This document shows, in pieces, positions 48,218-60,259 of a stretch of DNA of 64,000 nt. The position numbers and the translations under genes are program-made. Every line of letters starts with the position of its first letter. Position 1 is the stretch's first letter. Below the pieces are notes generated by a model. That model was not told the origin of the DNA, did not search any database, and saw only the letters and a list, made by a program, of their open reading frames with translations. The stretch spans positions 728,097 to 792,096 of the forward strand of contig QANU01073111.1 of NCBI GenBank assembly GCA_003254905.1. Reading direction: 5' to 3'. Source of the DNA: Nissolia schottii. Lineage: Eukaryota > Streptophyta > Magnoliopsida > Fabales > Fabaceae.

Positions 48218-51200
48218 GACTCTGAGTTTTTTGCTCTTTGTTGAAAGAAGTTTCTGGGTTCTTTAGCTCATTTAGAATTAAAAAAGTGTATTAAGAAGGA
48301 CCCACATGCACAAGCAGCTTCACTGTGAATCTGTGTTATCGGAGAGATGATGATGACGTGTCAATTTCCCCCCTTTTTGTTTTTTCTCGTGTTGGGCTGT
48401 GGAGGTTTTGATTGCCATGTTTTGATCGGGGATTTCATTTCATTAGGTGGGGAAAGGGCTTAAGTTTTACTTTTTGGTTGTTATTAGAAATATTTGGTGA
48501 GGTTACTTACGTGGATGTGGATTTGGTGATGTGTAGATGGAATAGCTGGAACTTCTTTGCCTGCAATATCAATGAAACTGTCATCAAGGAAACGGGTATT
48601 GATTTCTTCCTTTGATGCCCCTGCTTTTGTAGAATGTAGATTGCTTCATCTCTTCATCACTTCCATTTCCTCACTGAATTGCTGCATACGTGACTGATGG
48701 TTGTGAGTATGACTAACTAGGAATATAAATCTCTCGGGCCTCGTAATCATACTCATGGTCCTTCCTCATCGATGTTTGATTTTATGTTAATATAGTTACT
48801 AATAAAATCACAATCTCACAACTTATATCCTTCTGTTATTGGACGAGAAACAAGTTCAATTTAAGTCTTGGAAAAGTGGACAATTATAGATGTTATTGAA
48901 GGCAATACATAGTCGAGGGCACAAATAGGAAAAATATATATCAAAGACCAAGTTCAGTTCAATTGGATGAAGATTTGTTGTATTAAGATGCTTTACAATG
49001 CATCTGATATTTATAGTTTCTGATGGCGCATTTCTTCTATCCGCAAGCATTGTTTCATATTTATGCTAATAATAGCAGCAGTTTATGTCTAACAGTACTG
49101 ATGTGTATTTTATCCTTGCAGCTGATGCATTGGTATCAACGGGGTTTGCCGATTTAGGTTATGTGTACGTTAACATAGGTACTGTTCTTGTGTGTTCAAA
49201 ATGAACATACTAACAGCAGTTTATCTATTTTACACTTGTTTGATATTGCAACTTACAATGTGCAGATGATTGCTGGTCTGCTGCTAAAAGAGATTCAAAG
49301 GTCAGCTAAATACTATCCTATTCCTTTCAATGTTACTGGATCGACTTTAGGGCCATCATCTTTCTCTATCTTGATTCTTGACTTCAAATGAGATGAGGAA
49401 AAGGTCTTTTCCATTTAAACTTGTGTTTTGGCCAAGTAGTATCACTTAAAAGAGATATAACTGGACAGTCCTTCAATATAATCTACAAAATGGTCACGTG
49501 TAAAGGTTTAAAGTGATACTTTCTTTGTACTTCTACTGTGCTGGTCTATGTGTTGTTTACAATGTTTAATCAATCAGTAAAGCTTTTAAGCAGGTATATA
49601 TGCATTATTATTTTCTGCAAGAAATAAGTGGTTTTGTAGGAAAGATTTAAAGTGATAGAAGCATTCTCTGAGTAAATATATGTTGCTCCTTACTGTTTTT
49701 GGTGTGAAAGTGCAGGGTCAACTGGTACCTGATCCTAAGACATTTCCATCAGGAATCAAAGCACTTGCAGATTATGTACATGGAAAGGGACTCAAGCTTG
49801 GTATATATTCTGATGCTGGGTAAGATGCATTGCATAGTCAGGCCATCTGTTTTGAAAACAATTTCTAAACAAGTGTTTCTCACTTTCAATGTGGTCCTGC
49901 TAAATATTTTTACACTGCCAACTGTTGTTAGGGTTTTCACATGTCAAGTCCGACCAGGATCAATTTTCCATGAAACTGATGATGCAGATTTGCTTGCCTC
50001 TTGGGTTAGATTCTAATCTCTGATCTTATAATTTGCAAAATAGTATCAGGTATTCTTCATGTTTCAGGGAGTTTGTGGATGTCCGAGGAACGGAAGTACT
50101 CCCTATCTATTTATATGTTATGTGCATTGCACATGGGTGGGGCCAGGTTCAAGCTACACCCGATATAAATTCGTTAACACTCCTATATCTTTTTAAGTTC
50201 TGATTGGAGTAATCATAAACAACAAATTTTGGAAACAAAACCAATCTTTGGATGTTAAGTTCTGCTTGGAGTAATCATAAATGCCAAATTTGGAAGAGAT
50301 AAGAATTTGGGCCATTTAATTTCCTAGATCATATAGTTCTCCGTAATTGATATGGTTGACATTAGTGTGTTGAGGTATATTCTTCATTCATCGTGGAACT
50401 TAGCAATGACCTAGTCCTTCGTATATATCTTGTATACTGTGGCATGAAAGATAAACACATTTTGCTAACATATCTTGAGGTGCTTTTTGGAATCATTCTT
50501 TTGTAACTAAACATTTCAGTCACATTATTCATAAATTTAAATTCTTGTTCCGTATCTTTTTCTTGAGTTCATTAGTGATTTTTTCCCTACTCAATCCTTT
50601 GCCCAGGGTGTAGATTATTTGAAGTATGACAATTGTTACAATCTTGGCATCCCACCCAAAAAAAGGTATTTCCTAACTTTGACTCAGTATTTGCAAAAGC
50701 AGCAACACCTGGTACATATAAATTGATTCAATATTGTTCATTGTGTTGCAGATATCCACCAATGCGTGATGCTCTGAATGAAACTGGACGGACGATTTTC
50801 TATTCACTTTGTGAATGGTAATAAGGTGTGTCTGTTGTTTGTTATCAATGTTAATTACTCTTAGCTTGACAGAGATTTTCCTACTGTACTTTTTTTGTAG
50901 GGGTGTTGATGATCCTGCTTTATGGGCAGGCAATGTTGGTAACAGTTGGCGCACAACTGATGACATCAATGATTCTTGGGCAAGGTTAAAATAGGACTTT
51001 GACTTATGGAGTGTGCATTTTAACATTCTATCAGGTTAAAATCTTCTTACAGGGTAGTTCTATTCTGAAAAATATTTTTCTTTGTTCAGCATGACAACCA
51101 TTGCTGATCTTAATGACAAGTGGGCTGCGTATGCTGGTCCTGGAGGATGGAATGGTACACATGCCATCTTTCTTAATATTTTATTGGAAAGGTAGGGAAA

Positions 51201-52790
51201 ACTTGAAGCATTCTTACTCATCCCTCATATTACCACTTTGACAGACCCAGATATGTTGGAAGTTGGCAATGGTGGCATGACTTACCAAGAATACCGTGCT
51301 CACTTCAGCATCTGGGCTTTGATGAAGGTATTGTTCTTAATTCCTATCTCTCCCACCTTCACCTCTGGGGCTTTTACATGAAATGGTGCATTCTTTATAC
51401 TGTTTGTAATCTTGTCACCTGCATTCTATATGTCGCCTCATAATTTTAGGTAGCAATTTGGGATTGACTATCACTTAGGATAGCAGGTAAAGGTGGAAAA
51501 CTGGTTCTTCTCATAAAACCTAAAAAGAAGGCCAGTCTGAGTTTGTTAATTTGCCTTTACCTATGGTAAGAGGGTAATCCTTGCTTCATTCATATTAGGC
51601 CACAATTTCTTGTGAGTGAAGCATGCAGACAAACTTGCAGGAATCACAAGTTAACTCAAATAATACAGCTGGATTTTTCACAAGCTCAAAATTTTTAACT
51701 TGTATGTGCAGGCTCCCCTATTGGTTGGTTGTGATGTCAGAAATATGACTGCTGAGACATTTGAGATTTTGAGCAACAAAGAAGTCATTGCTGTAAATCA
51801 AGGTGGTACCTCCTCTTTCTGTTATTCAGAGTACTCAATTAGTCATGTTGATGCATGATGCCTGTGTGTGTGTGTGTTGTCGCAGTTGTTGTTTATGTTT
51901 TACTTGGTATTTTCTTTTTCGTTTTTATTATCTTATTCAGCAAGCTTAGGCGAGTGAGGTTATTAATTATTATGTCTCTTTGCAGACCCACTTGGTGTCC
52001 AAGGAAGGAAGGTTCAAGTTACTGGAATAGATGGTTGCTGTCAGGTAATTTGTTCTGTATCACCTCATCATGATGCATGTGTGTGATAATGCTTGGGTAA
52101 TTTGCTTAGGTTTTCCAAGTTCATTGTAGACATGCCTCACAGTCTATCTGGATCAAGGGACTTGTATGCATCTCCATCTTGGATTAACATGAGTTTCACT
52201 GTCCTACAGATTTTAACTTTATAAACCCATCTCATCATGCAAATATACATGTGATCCGCTCTATCAAACTCTACTAGTTCTTAGACTCATCTTATGCGCC
52301 CGTTAATTTGATTTCTAAGATTTTGACTATCGATGTTATAACTTTAGCAGGATTAGTCACTTGTTCCTATATAGATCTTAATGTGTGCTGACTAATATGA
52401 AGTATAGCTTGTGCATATTACTTTTTTTCATCTTTACAGGTTTGGGCAGGTCCTTTATCAGGACATCGGTTGGTCGTCGCTCTCTGGAACCGGTGCTCGA
52501 CAGCTACTACCATAACAGCTTCATGGGATGCACTTGGGCTTGAATCAGGAATTCATGTTTCCATAAGGGATCTATGGCAGGTAAACTAATCTAGTTGTAT
52601 GTTTCTATTCTTATTTATTTGTTATTCTGAGGACACTTGTTAAATCAAATGTTATTGTCCCTTTACTATGTTGCAGCACAAGGCACTAACAGCAGATGCA
52701 GTGTCATCATTCAGTGCTAAAGTTGATGCTCACGATTGTCACTTGTACATATTCACTCCTTCTACAGTATCTCACTCTGCTGTGTTATGA
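47958..52790 (+). CDS. AGAL3: Alpha-galactosidase, glycoside hydrolase family 27
   Basis: Hydrolyses terminal alpha-1,6-galactose from galacto-oligosaccharides and galactomannan; secreted or vacuolar. Exons: 47958-48181, 48537-48595, 49122-49178, 49266-49300, 49716-49819, 49932-50004, 50607-50665, 50752-50817, 50901-50984, 51090-51154, 51245-51327, 51712-51802, 51986-52044, 52440-52580, 52677-52790, closing to 437 aa. Residues 1 to about 30 are a signal peptide ([13 protein letters not shown]). GH27 marks are [51 protein letters not shown] with the nucleophile Asp192, [10 protein letters not shown] with the acid/base Asp247 (by alignment to known enzymes), [19 protein letters not shown] and [15 protein letters not shown]. 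The C-terminal beta domain is present. No defects. Context and sequence match At3g56310 (AGAL3). Confidence 0.95.
48187..48217. repeat. (CT)n microsatellite just after exon 1 of AGAL3
   Basis: A CT tract with one TG interruption starts six bases after the exon 1 donor, at the 5' end of intron 1. A short (TG)n is also in a later intron near 51861-51878. Confidence 0.9.
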
Positions 52791-54295
52791 TGGCTCGTTC
52801 ATCTGTATGCCGCAATGCCACTAGTTGGAAGATATTGAAGGAGAAGACGATGCCATGCCCCCATCAGGATTCATTACACTGCTTTTATGGAAAGTGAACT
52901 AAAATGGCTCTCTGCTTGTTTCCTTTGGTCCCTTTATTTGTTTTCCACTTGTGGTTGGTACATATGGATGTTGAATAAATTTTTCATGTTGATAGTATCT
53001 TTGTGTTGTCATCTCAAATAAATTGTCTGCTCCATGGCATGTTGTTACTCATAAATCATGATCGCATGATTTGTCCTAATTGTGGCTCTGAATGGATTTA
53101 TGGTGTTTATACGAGGTATGAAGCAAGGGAAGGTTATACGTTGTTTAAGGTACTTTGTGCACTAGTTCAATTAAATGATGCAATGGTGGACAATCTTTAG
53201 TTTCTCCCTCTATAAAGTATTTCAGTTGTTATTGTGATTTTTGCATTTTAAATTTTTTTAATATTAGAAAAATGCTTTTATGTATATATATATATATACA
53301 TATATTCGCTAGCCTTAGTTAAGGAAGTTAAAATAAGAAACTTTTAAGTTCATTAAGCAATCAATATCATTAAAAACGTTTAAATATCACATTTTTCAAT
53401 ACAAAATATCATAAATATCGGCAAGTTAGCAAAATCCATTTAGATATCCACAAGTATCCTTGCGTCCAATAAAAAAGATCTTTCCTGTTCTTAGTTAATT
53501 TTAGAAACGTGAAAGAATATAATAAGAAAGAATTTTATAGAACAAAATGTAAGAAGTTTAACATTGTCATTTAGATTCAGATATTTTATCATGGTAACAA
53601 GCTAAATTCTTGATTGATAGAATTTAAAAGAATTATTTTTGAAGACGGTTATAATTTGAGGATGTACGAATTGAAAGATTTAAACGTTAAAATACAAAGT
53701 ATATGCAATAAGTGTTTGCAGGTATAGATTAGTTTGGTGTTTTGAACACCGATTCTGCAATCCTAGCTTTTAGCAATATATCCAAGATCCTTTTATCTGG
53801 TGACATGAATGAACATGGATCTCGATGGATTTATTGCTTCTTCCTTTCATCAACCTTGCTACTATCCGTGTTTTGCAGTTGAATTACTGTCATCATATCA
53901 TAGTACTAGAGCTAATTGCTTGCACTTTAACTGTCACTTTTGACTTTCATATCGATGTAACTAGAAAAGTCAAAAGTAACAGTTAAAAGTGGTTGACGGG
54001 AGTATTTAGGAATTCTTGAGTCTTGAATTTTCAACATCAATCAATACTTGTTAGACAAAGAATGATGTTATTGGCTGATGTTATTGGCACTTTACTTAAT
54101 GCACATCTATCTACATTTTGTCAATTGAATCACTACCAAACTAGGTTACAGATGTTGGGGCTCAAAACTTCATATGACCAAGACTGTAGATTCGACCTTC
54201 AACACTTTTGAGCATTAACTGATGCAGAGCAATTTCGCTCTGACGGCATTATCAGCGTGATTATATAGCAGAAGGTACCTTCAACAGTCAAATCA
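52791..54295. other. Convergent spacer between AGAL3 and the TRM1-like gene
   Basis: Holds the 3' UTRs of both genes, which point toward each other. A TA repeat lies at about 53281-53305. No gene was found; short frames here have no protein-like character. Confidence 0.6.
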
Positions 54296-57148
54296 TTATG
54301 CAATAGAAACCTGCAACAGTTCTTTGGCAATCCTAATGCATTCTGTCATGGGGCAATTGGTCTTAATTGCATTTGTGGATATCTGAGACCTGCTGGCAGC
54401 ATAACCCTCCTGCAATAAACCAACATAATCTCTAAAGTCTGAAGCTTTATCTATAAGGAGTCAACATGAACACACTCTAAGATTCAGTTACCTCATGCAA
54501 CCAAACTCACAAAACAAACTAACAATGGTTACATGACACAGAGCAAAAAGGCGCATGTGAACAATTGAATTTCATACCATAAAAGATTGAATGCTTAACA
54601 TAGCTGTTTAATTTATTGTGTTTGAATTGATATACAAGATTCACACTTGAAAAGAGGATCTTGATATAATTTTCTACAATATGAGATATTTACACTGTTT
54701 GATGATGCAATGATTAACAATCTTTCAACACAACTTTGAAATGAAACTAAGTTAAATCTGTTCTTAACATAACAAAGATCCATCCAAAGTAGAAATATTA
54801 AAGATTTTTAATGCTAGTACCTGGTGCATGGCACTCATCAAGGCCCTCAGAGGAGGGGAATTAATTTTTGCACGGCTTGCCATCTAAAGAATAAATACAC
54901 ATGAAAGGCAACCATAAGTCATTTTCTAAGCAGAATAGCTGACAGCCTAACACTGTTTTTGCAATGCAATTTAGATATCAATCTCTTCAACAAGAAGCAC
55001 CTCATCCAACTTGATATACCCAAATGGCAACTTGGGGTCACTCTCATCAACCATCAATTTTATAAGTTTTTCAAGACTGCCTTTGCCATCGCCGCCAACC
55101 CATCCCCACTCCTTGGCCAGATCTAGCATGTCCATTAGATGGGCGGCATCGTGAAGAGGTCCTGTCCAAAGAGGTCCGGACACCACTAGGGAGTTTGAAA
55201 CCTGAAATGGAAAAGAAATAAGTATGATATGCATTAATAGGAAGTAACATTATTATTCTCTAAGTTTGAACACAGAAAATTAAACAGCACAAGTAGATTA
55301 TAGAAGCTTCAGTAGTTTCCCTCATTCTTGTTACTTAAATCATTCTTTTAAACAGCTGATAGTAATAGACAAGTCATCACATTAAACCGAGAAGGGATTA
55401 TCAGGCAATATTCCTTAACAGCACAGGTTAAAATTTACAAAAGTAGTTTGCAATAGACAAATATAGATTATCGAAAAACCTCTAGGAAGAAGCCTAGACT
55501 ATACCATTGGCATACTGCAAGAGCAACTCATCTGACCAAGTTGATCCCAAGAAAATTCATGGGAATTTCCACACTGGTGGCAGTGGCCAATAAAGCCATA
55601 ATGCCTACAGTAATCATAGAAGTGACAAATGAAAGGAGCTTCTAAATAGCAACTTAAAAGAGAACCCAAAAAGAAAAACCAAACAAGATCAAGATGCAAC
55701 ACAATTTACCTACTGTCATGAATCTTCCCACGATTTAATCTGAGCAAGACCCGGAAAACAGGTCCATGGTAAGCATAGTAGGAGAACAAGGGAGTGATAT
55801 GATACCCCAACACTGCAGCCTCCCTGGCAGCCCCACCTATAAGCATTCGCAAACCGATCTCATTCGAATATGGCATAGGGCGAACATAGGCTCCATATGC
55901 AGCTAAAGAACTAGCAATCAAAAGTATGGATAGTTACAATCACCTCTTAAACTTGCCTAGGCACATTAATCAATCTGCCAAACAAACACAACCACCCATC
56001 ACAACCGTCACATATAGGACACAAACATCATCAAAAGCATCCCAACCAAGAATAAATTAGAGGACATGAATGCTGTGTTTGGATTATTCATAACAAACCA
56101 CAATTTGGTCCAAATGAAGAGTAACTTTTTTTTTTCTTTAGCTTCTGACTAAACTACGGGTTAAACTAAAAATCAAATTTGACCAAACATGTTAAACTGA
56201 ACCGAACATATACTACACGTTAACCTTCATATTCCCTAATTATGTTGACATTGGTCACATTCTTCCCCAAAAGCAGATAATTACATATTTGAGATTGGTT
56301 AAATTAGCCAATTCCAAAGAATAACTAAATTCATTTTTGATACCTTCATAAATTAATATAACTAATTTTAGAATTTAGACACAAACTTGATCGAGGCTGA
56401 GAACTCCAAGTACAAATTCTAAGATATACTCATACACTATAACTGAAAAATGAGTCTCACGTGATCAAAGAAACAAAAGCAAAAAAACAAAAAAAAAGAA
56501 AAAAAAGAAAAACAGAATATCTTCTTACTGATGAGGACGGTGACCACCAGAAGAGTAGCCATCAGTTGAAGTGACATAGAGCAACCCACCAAGCTTCAAA
56601 GCATTCATTGCTGACCTCAAGAAAGAGGAGTCACTCCCAAACGAATCAACATCAATGAAATCAAAGAAATTCTTCTGCATATAATAATCCGTCATCACAC
56701 GATTTGCCTCCAAATGAGTAACCTTCCACCTCTCTCCTCCACCCTCACCCTCTTGCGCCCTCGACAAGTTCTCCACAATGGTGCTTCCATAGCACTCGTT
56801 CCCATCGTTCGCCGCAACGAAATCTGCCTCTGCTTCCACCAGGTACCGGAGCGACCGAACGCCGCAGCCGCAAAGCGCGTCGAGCACGCGCAAGGTTCCG
56901 TTGGACTTCTTGTGCAGGGAAGCGGCGAGGACCCCGAGGTCCCTTCCGGCGGCGCTCTCGTGCCGGTAAAACGCGCCACCGGTTTCGAACTCTAGGCCCC
57001 TTTCGGTTTGGTGCTCGGATTTGCAGCTTCTTCCGCAGGAATTCGGCGGAAAGTCGTTGACTTTAGAGCCGCGACACTGATTTCGAGGAACTGGGTTGCG
57101 CGAAAAGCGTAGTGGGAATGAGGATAATGGAGTGATGAGAGTCAACAT
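54296..57148 (-). CDS. Organelle-type TRM1-family tRNA (guanine-N2) methyltransferase
   Basis: The TRM1 family makes m2(2)G26 in tRNA from SAM. Exons: 57148-56529, 55910-55710, 55604-55505, 55201-55001, 54883-54821, 54409-54296, closing to 432 aa. Residues 1 to about 45 resemble a plastid or mitochondrial transit peptide (SSFPLRFSRNPVPRNQCRG). TRM1 marks are GGAFYRHESAAGRDL near 57, SAM motif I VLDALCGCGVRSLRYL (88-103), FDFIDVDSFGS (162-172), GGLLYVTSTDGYSSGGH, YSNEIGLRMLIGG and FRVLLRLNRG. A CxxC pair (282/285) and a CxC pair (301/303) suggest a zinc site. The motif IV position reads DSFG instead of the usual DP(Y/F)G, so its substrate may differ. Sequence and neighbours match At3g56330. 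The start is ATG 57148; the codons upstream in frame offer only TTG. Confidence 0.88.
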
Positions 57149-57450
57149 TTCGAACCCCAAAAAAGGAAAAAAAAAAACCGAGGACGAAATGGGATGTAAC
57201 CGTATTTGTATTTATGTGTGGGGTTTTTTTTTGGATCGGATTATCGAAAACCCTTTATGCAGAGTACACGTGTGTGGATGAGTGTCTGAGTTTTGAAAAT
57301 CTGGGTTTTTTATTTCTTGGGATAATTAAAGTTGAGTTTTTTTTTTCTTTTCTTTCTTTCTTTCCATCATTTTTATTTTTGGGTATTTAAGGAACCCCAT
57401 GATCGAGACGCATTAGAATCAGCAGCTACCAACCCTGGTGTGGATAGTGG
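57149..57450. promoter_or_regulatory. Head-to-head promoter of the TRM1-like and PAP/OAS1 genes
   Basis: The minus-strand gene starts at 57148, and plus-strand transcript-like sequence begins by about 57400-57600. The core promoters of both must lie in roughly 300-400 bases. A TATTTAAGG motif at about 57384-57392 could serve the plus-strand gene. T-rich runs separate the two. Confidence 0.5.
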
Positions 57451-57893
57451 GTGGGGGCCACCGAAACTCCAGAGTGCTTGACAGACATCAAATTTGGGGG
57501 GCTTATGACAGAATGAGTGTTTCTGCGCCTTAGGGTTTTGATGATTCTGCCAGCACCCTTCGTTTGATTCTCTCGGTGGTTTGTTTCAGGTTCAGAGCTT
57601 TCGACCCACTTGGTTCTGTGAGGTGCCAGCATCATTTTTGCTTTCCTTTGAGGTATAACTTTTCTCCCCTCTGCTTCTCTTTATGATCTTGATTAGAGGT
57701 AAAAGACTGCGGCTTCTGGCTGGGCATAATGGACTTTCATGGATGAAATTCTGTGGAACCAAAACTAGTGGTTTTGCAATCACAGGGTCTTCAGTTTTTT
57801 TATGTTCATCATTGCTCAATGTACCTCTATGTGCCTCATTATTTGTGTCTAGCGTGTTTGGATTTTTGTTGTGGCGGCTCATAATCAATTGTT

Positions 57894-58690
57894 GAGCCCT
57901 AGAAGTGAGAAATTTTTTCACTTGTGCTGGGGCTCAAACACACAAGGTTGAAATGGTTGATTTGTGTGATTGAGCATTTCCTGCTTCAGAACCTAGCTTT
58001 TACTTCTTGGGTTGGGAATAGGCTATCTTTTCTTGAGAACCTAGAAATGCTCTATTCTACTGAATTGATTGAAAGCTTACAATTGACTCAGCCACTAATA
58101 GCTTATATTGTATCATGCCTTGTTCTGTGTTGATTCAAGATTCACTTGATTATAACAAAAGGAACCCACTTCTTTTATCCAAAAAAACAAACTAATAAGA
58201 AAAGGAACTCATTATTTGGGAGCCCTAGAAATGAGAATTTTTCACTTCTGCAGCGGCTGAGAATTGATTCTAAGTGTGTCTCACTTGAAACCCCAACACT
58301 GGTTGAATGGTTGAGTGATAGAGCATTTCCTGCTTCAGAACCTGTTACTTCTTGGGTTGGGAATAGGCTATCTTTTCTCTATGTTATCAAATATCCGCTA
58401 TAGCATAGCATAGCGGGTTTTGAGCTGGCTGTTATGCTATTTAACTGTGTTAATTGACTGCTATAGTGGAAAAATAGCAGGTTTTGAGCAAAATGCTATT
58501 TCTGATATTCCCCTATTGATAACATTGTCTTCTCTTGAGAACCTAGAAATGCTCTGTTCTACTGAATTGATTGAAAGCTTACAATTGACTCAGCCACTAA
58601 CAGCTTCCTTATATTGTATATTGCCTTGTTCTGTGTTGGTTCATGTGTTGGTTCAAGATTCATGTGATTATAACAAAAGGAACTCATTAT
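57894..58690 (+). repeat. Tandem duplication in the leader intron
   Basis: Copy A (57894 to about 58166) and copy B (58219 to about 58690) share GAGCCCTAGAA(G/A)TGAGAA, GAGCATTTCCTGCTTCAGAA, CTTCTTGGGTTGGGAATAGG, GAACCTAGAAATGCTCT and GATTATAACAAAAGGAAC in order. A third start (GGAACTCATTATTCGGGAGC) follows at 58679. Copy B is longer because it carries the MITE at 58379-58527. Confidence 0.88.
58379..58527. mobile_element. 149-bp hAT-type MITE inside duplication copy B
   Basis: The ends CTATGTTATCAA and CAATGTTATCAA (right end, reverse complement) differ at one position. Flanks are TCTTTTCT (58371-58378) and TCTTCTCT (58528-58535), an 8-bp duplication with one change. Copy A of the surrounding duplication shows the empty site TCTTTTCTTGAGAACC. 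The interior is made of ATAGCATAGC and ATAGCAGGTTTTGAGC-type text without coding potential. Confidence 0.85.
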
Positions 58691-59297
58691 TCGGGAGCTA
58701 CAATTTGAGGGTAAACCACGAGGAAAACCACTCTTCACGTGTTTTCAGTGAGACCTCACCTCAGTTGCTGATGTTGCTTGCAATCATTGTTTTTCCAAAC
58801 TGGTCTTTGATCTATTTATCGTTTTGTCTTTTCACCGTTTCCGGATTATGTGATTGCTTCTCCTGCATAATTGTCTTTGCCTATTAAATTCCAGATCATT
58901 CAGGGTTATATTTTACATACCTATAGTTATATTTTACATAATTGTTATGCTGGTGTGAGCACGGGTAGGATTGCTGCAGTGGCCAAGTATTTGATTCTAT
59001 TATTTGTGGAATCGAACATTAATAAATTGACACCACAGGTTCTGCTCATTTATTTTAAATTTAACTAGGTAGTAGTGCCGATCTATCCCTATCTTTCATC
59101 CTAGGTTCACCTGAATGTAATTTGGCTGATTTCTTTCTGTTTTCATGATCCCTTTTCTCTTACAAAAAGATCTGTGCTTTGGGGATCCTTTTTGTTGTTT
59201 TATGTGCATTGATTGTAGTCAATGCTGAGGTTGTGTGTTTTTGGTGTTGTCTAGGTTTTCTTTTCAGGATATCTGAATCCTGGTATATGCAGCCCCT

Positions 59298-60213
59298 ATG
59301 GAAGATATACAAGAAAATTCGTTACTGCCATCCTCACCTAACCAACAACTGCTGTCAATTGATGAGGAACTTTGGCTGATGGCTGAAGAAAGGGCCCAAG
59401 AGATACTGTGTACAATCCAACCTAATGTAATTTCTGAGGTGAACAGAAAGGAGGTTATCGAATATGTTCAGAGGCTGATTAGAGGTTACTATGGAGCAGA
59501 GGTATATTTTGATCCAATTTTCGTACTTGTTAATTTCTATTGGTGGAGTACATTTGACCTTTTCTTCTTCTCTATTGGCTTGTCATAGTTGGGTAATTTC
59601 CGAATGCTTGCTGCTTTAAATGATTTGTATTCATCAGATCCATTTTGATTATGCTATGAACGTTCTTTGATTTCTGTTCTGTTTAGAGATGGTTGGTTGG
59701 GACTTATTTCCCTTTTTGCTTATTCTATCTTTATTTTCCTTTTCAGGGCACTCAAATTCTGATATGATTTTACTACCTCAAGAAGTCATTTTACACATTT
59801 TTAATGGATTATTATCATTAGGTCGTAACAACCATGTTTTTTTAATCTTCTATACTCCTCCCCCTCCCAACCCCTTGTTTTCTCCCTTTGCAAGTTTTAT
59901 GATCAATACAATCCTACTTCTGCTGGTTTCTTCAACTTCACATGCTATATCTTCAGTTCCCTTTACACAGTGCACTTCCTCATTTTTTAAGGGAAAACAA
60001 AAATGATTCCCAATTCACAAGTATGTGTAGTTTAAAATTGTTTTGGCTTTCAGCATGTATGGTTTTCAATTCTGTCTTCAGATAATTAAGTTATAAATAC
60101 TTGAATTGAATTATATCAGGTATATTTCACAATTAATTGATTACTTTGATGACCATTGTTGACTTGGGAATTGGACATGATTTCTTAAAAGCATTTGCCT
60201 TCAATTCAATATA

Positions 60214-60259
<46 letters not shown>

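Larger units (their letters stand above)
57451..59297 (+). other. 5' leader and leader intron of the PAP/OAS1 gene, with internal duplication
   Basis: A probable leader exon ends near 57620 or 57651 (candidate donors TGTGAG/GTGCCA and TTTGAG/GTATAA). The acceptor before the start codon could be TTTTCAG at about 59271-59277, followed by the ATG at 59298. Between them lies about 1.6 kb of non-coding intron holding a tandem duplication and a small MITE. Exact leader ends are inferred. Confidence 0.5.

Noticed and set aside
53003-53200. 65-aa frame with CPNC downstream of AGAL3
   Set aside because: It lies in the 3' flank of AGAL3; one CxxC alone is not evidence of a protein.
56695-56995. Open frames on both strands inside TRM1-like exon 1
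   Set aside because: They are shadows of the GC-rich coding exon; only the frame with SAM motif I makes sense.
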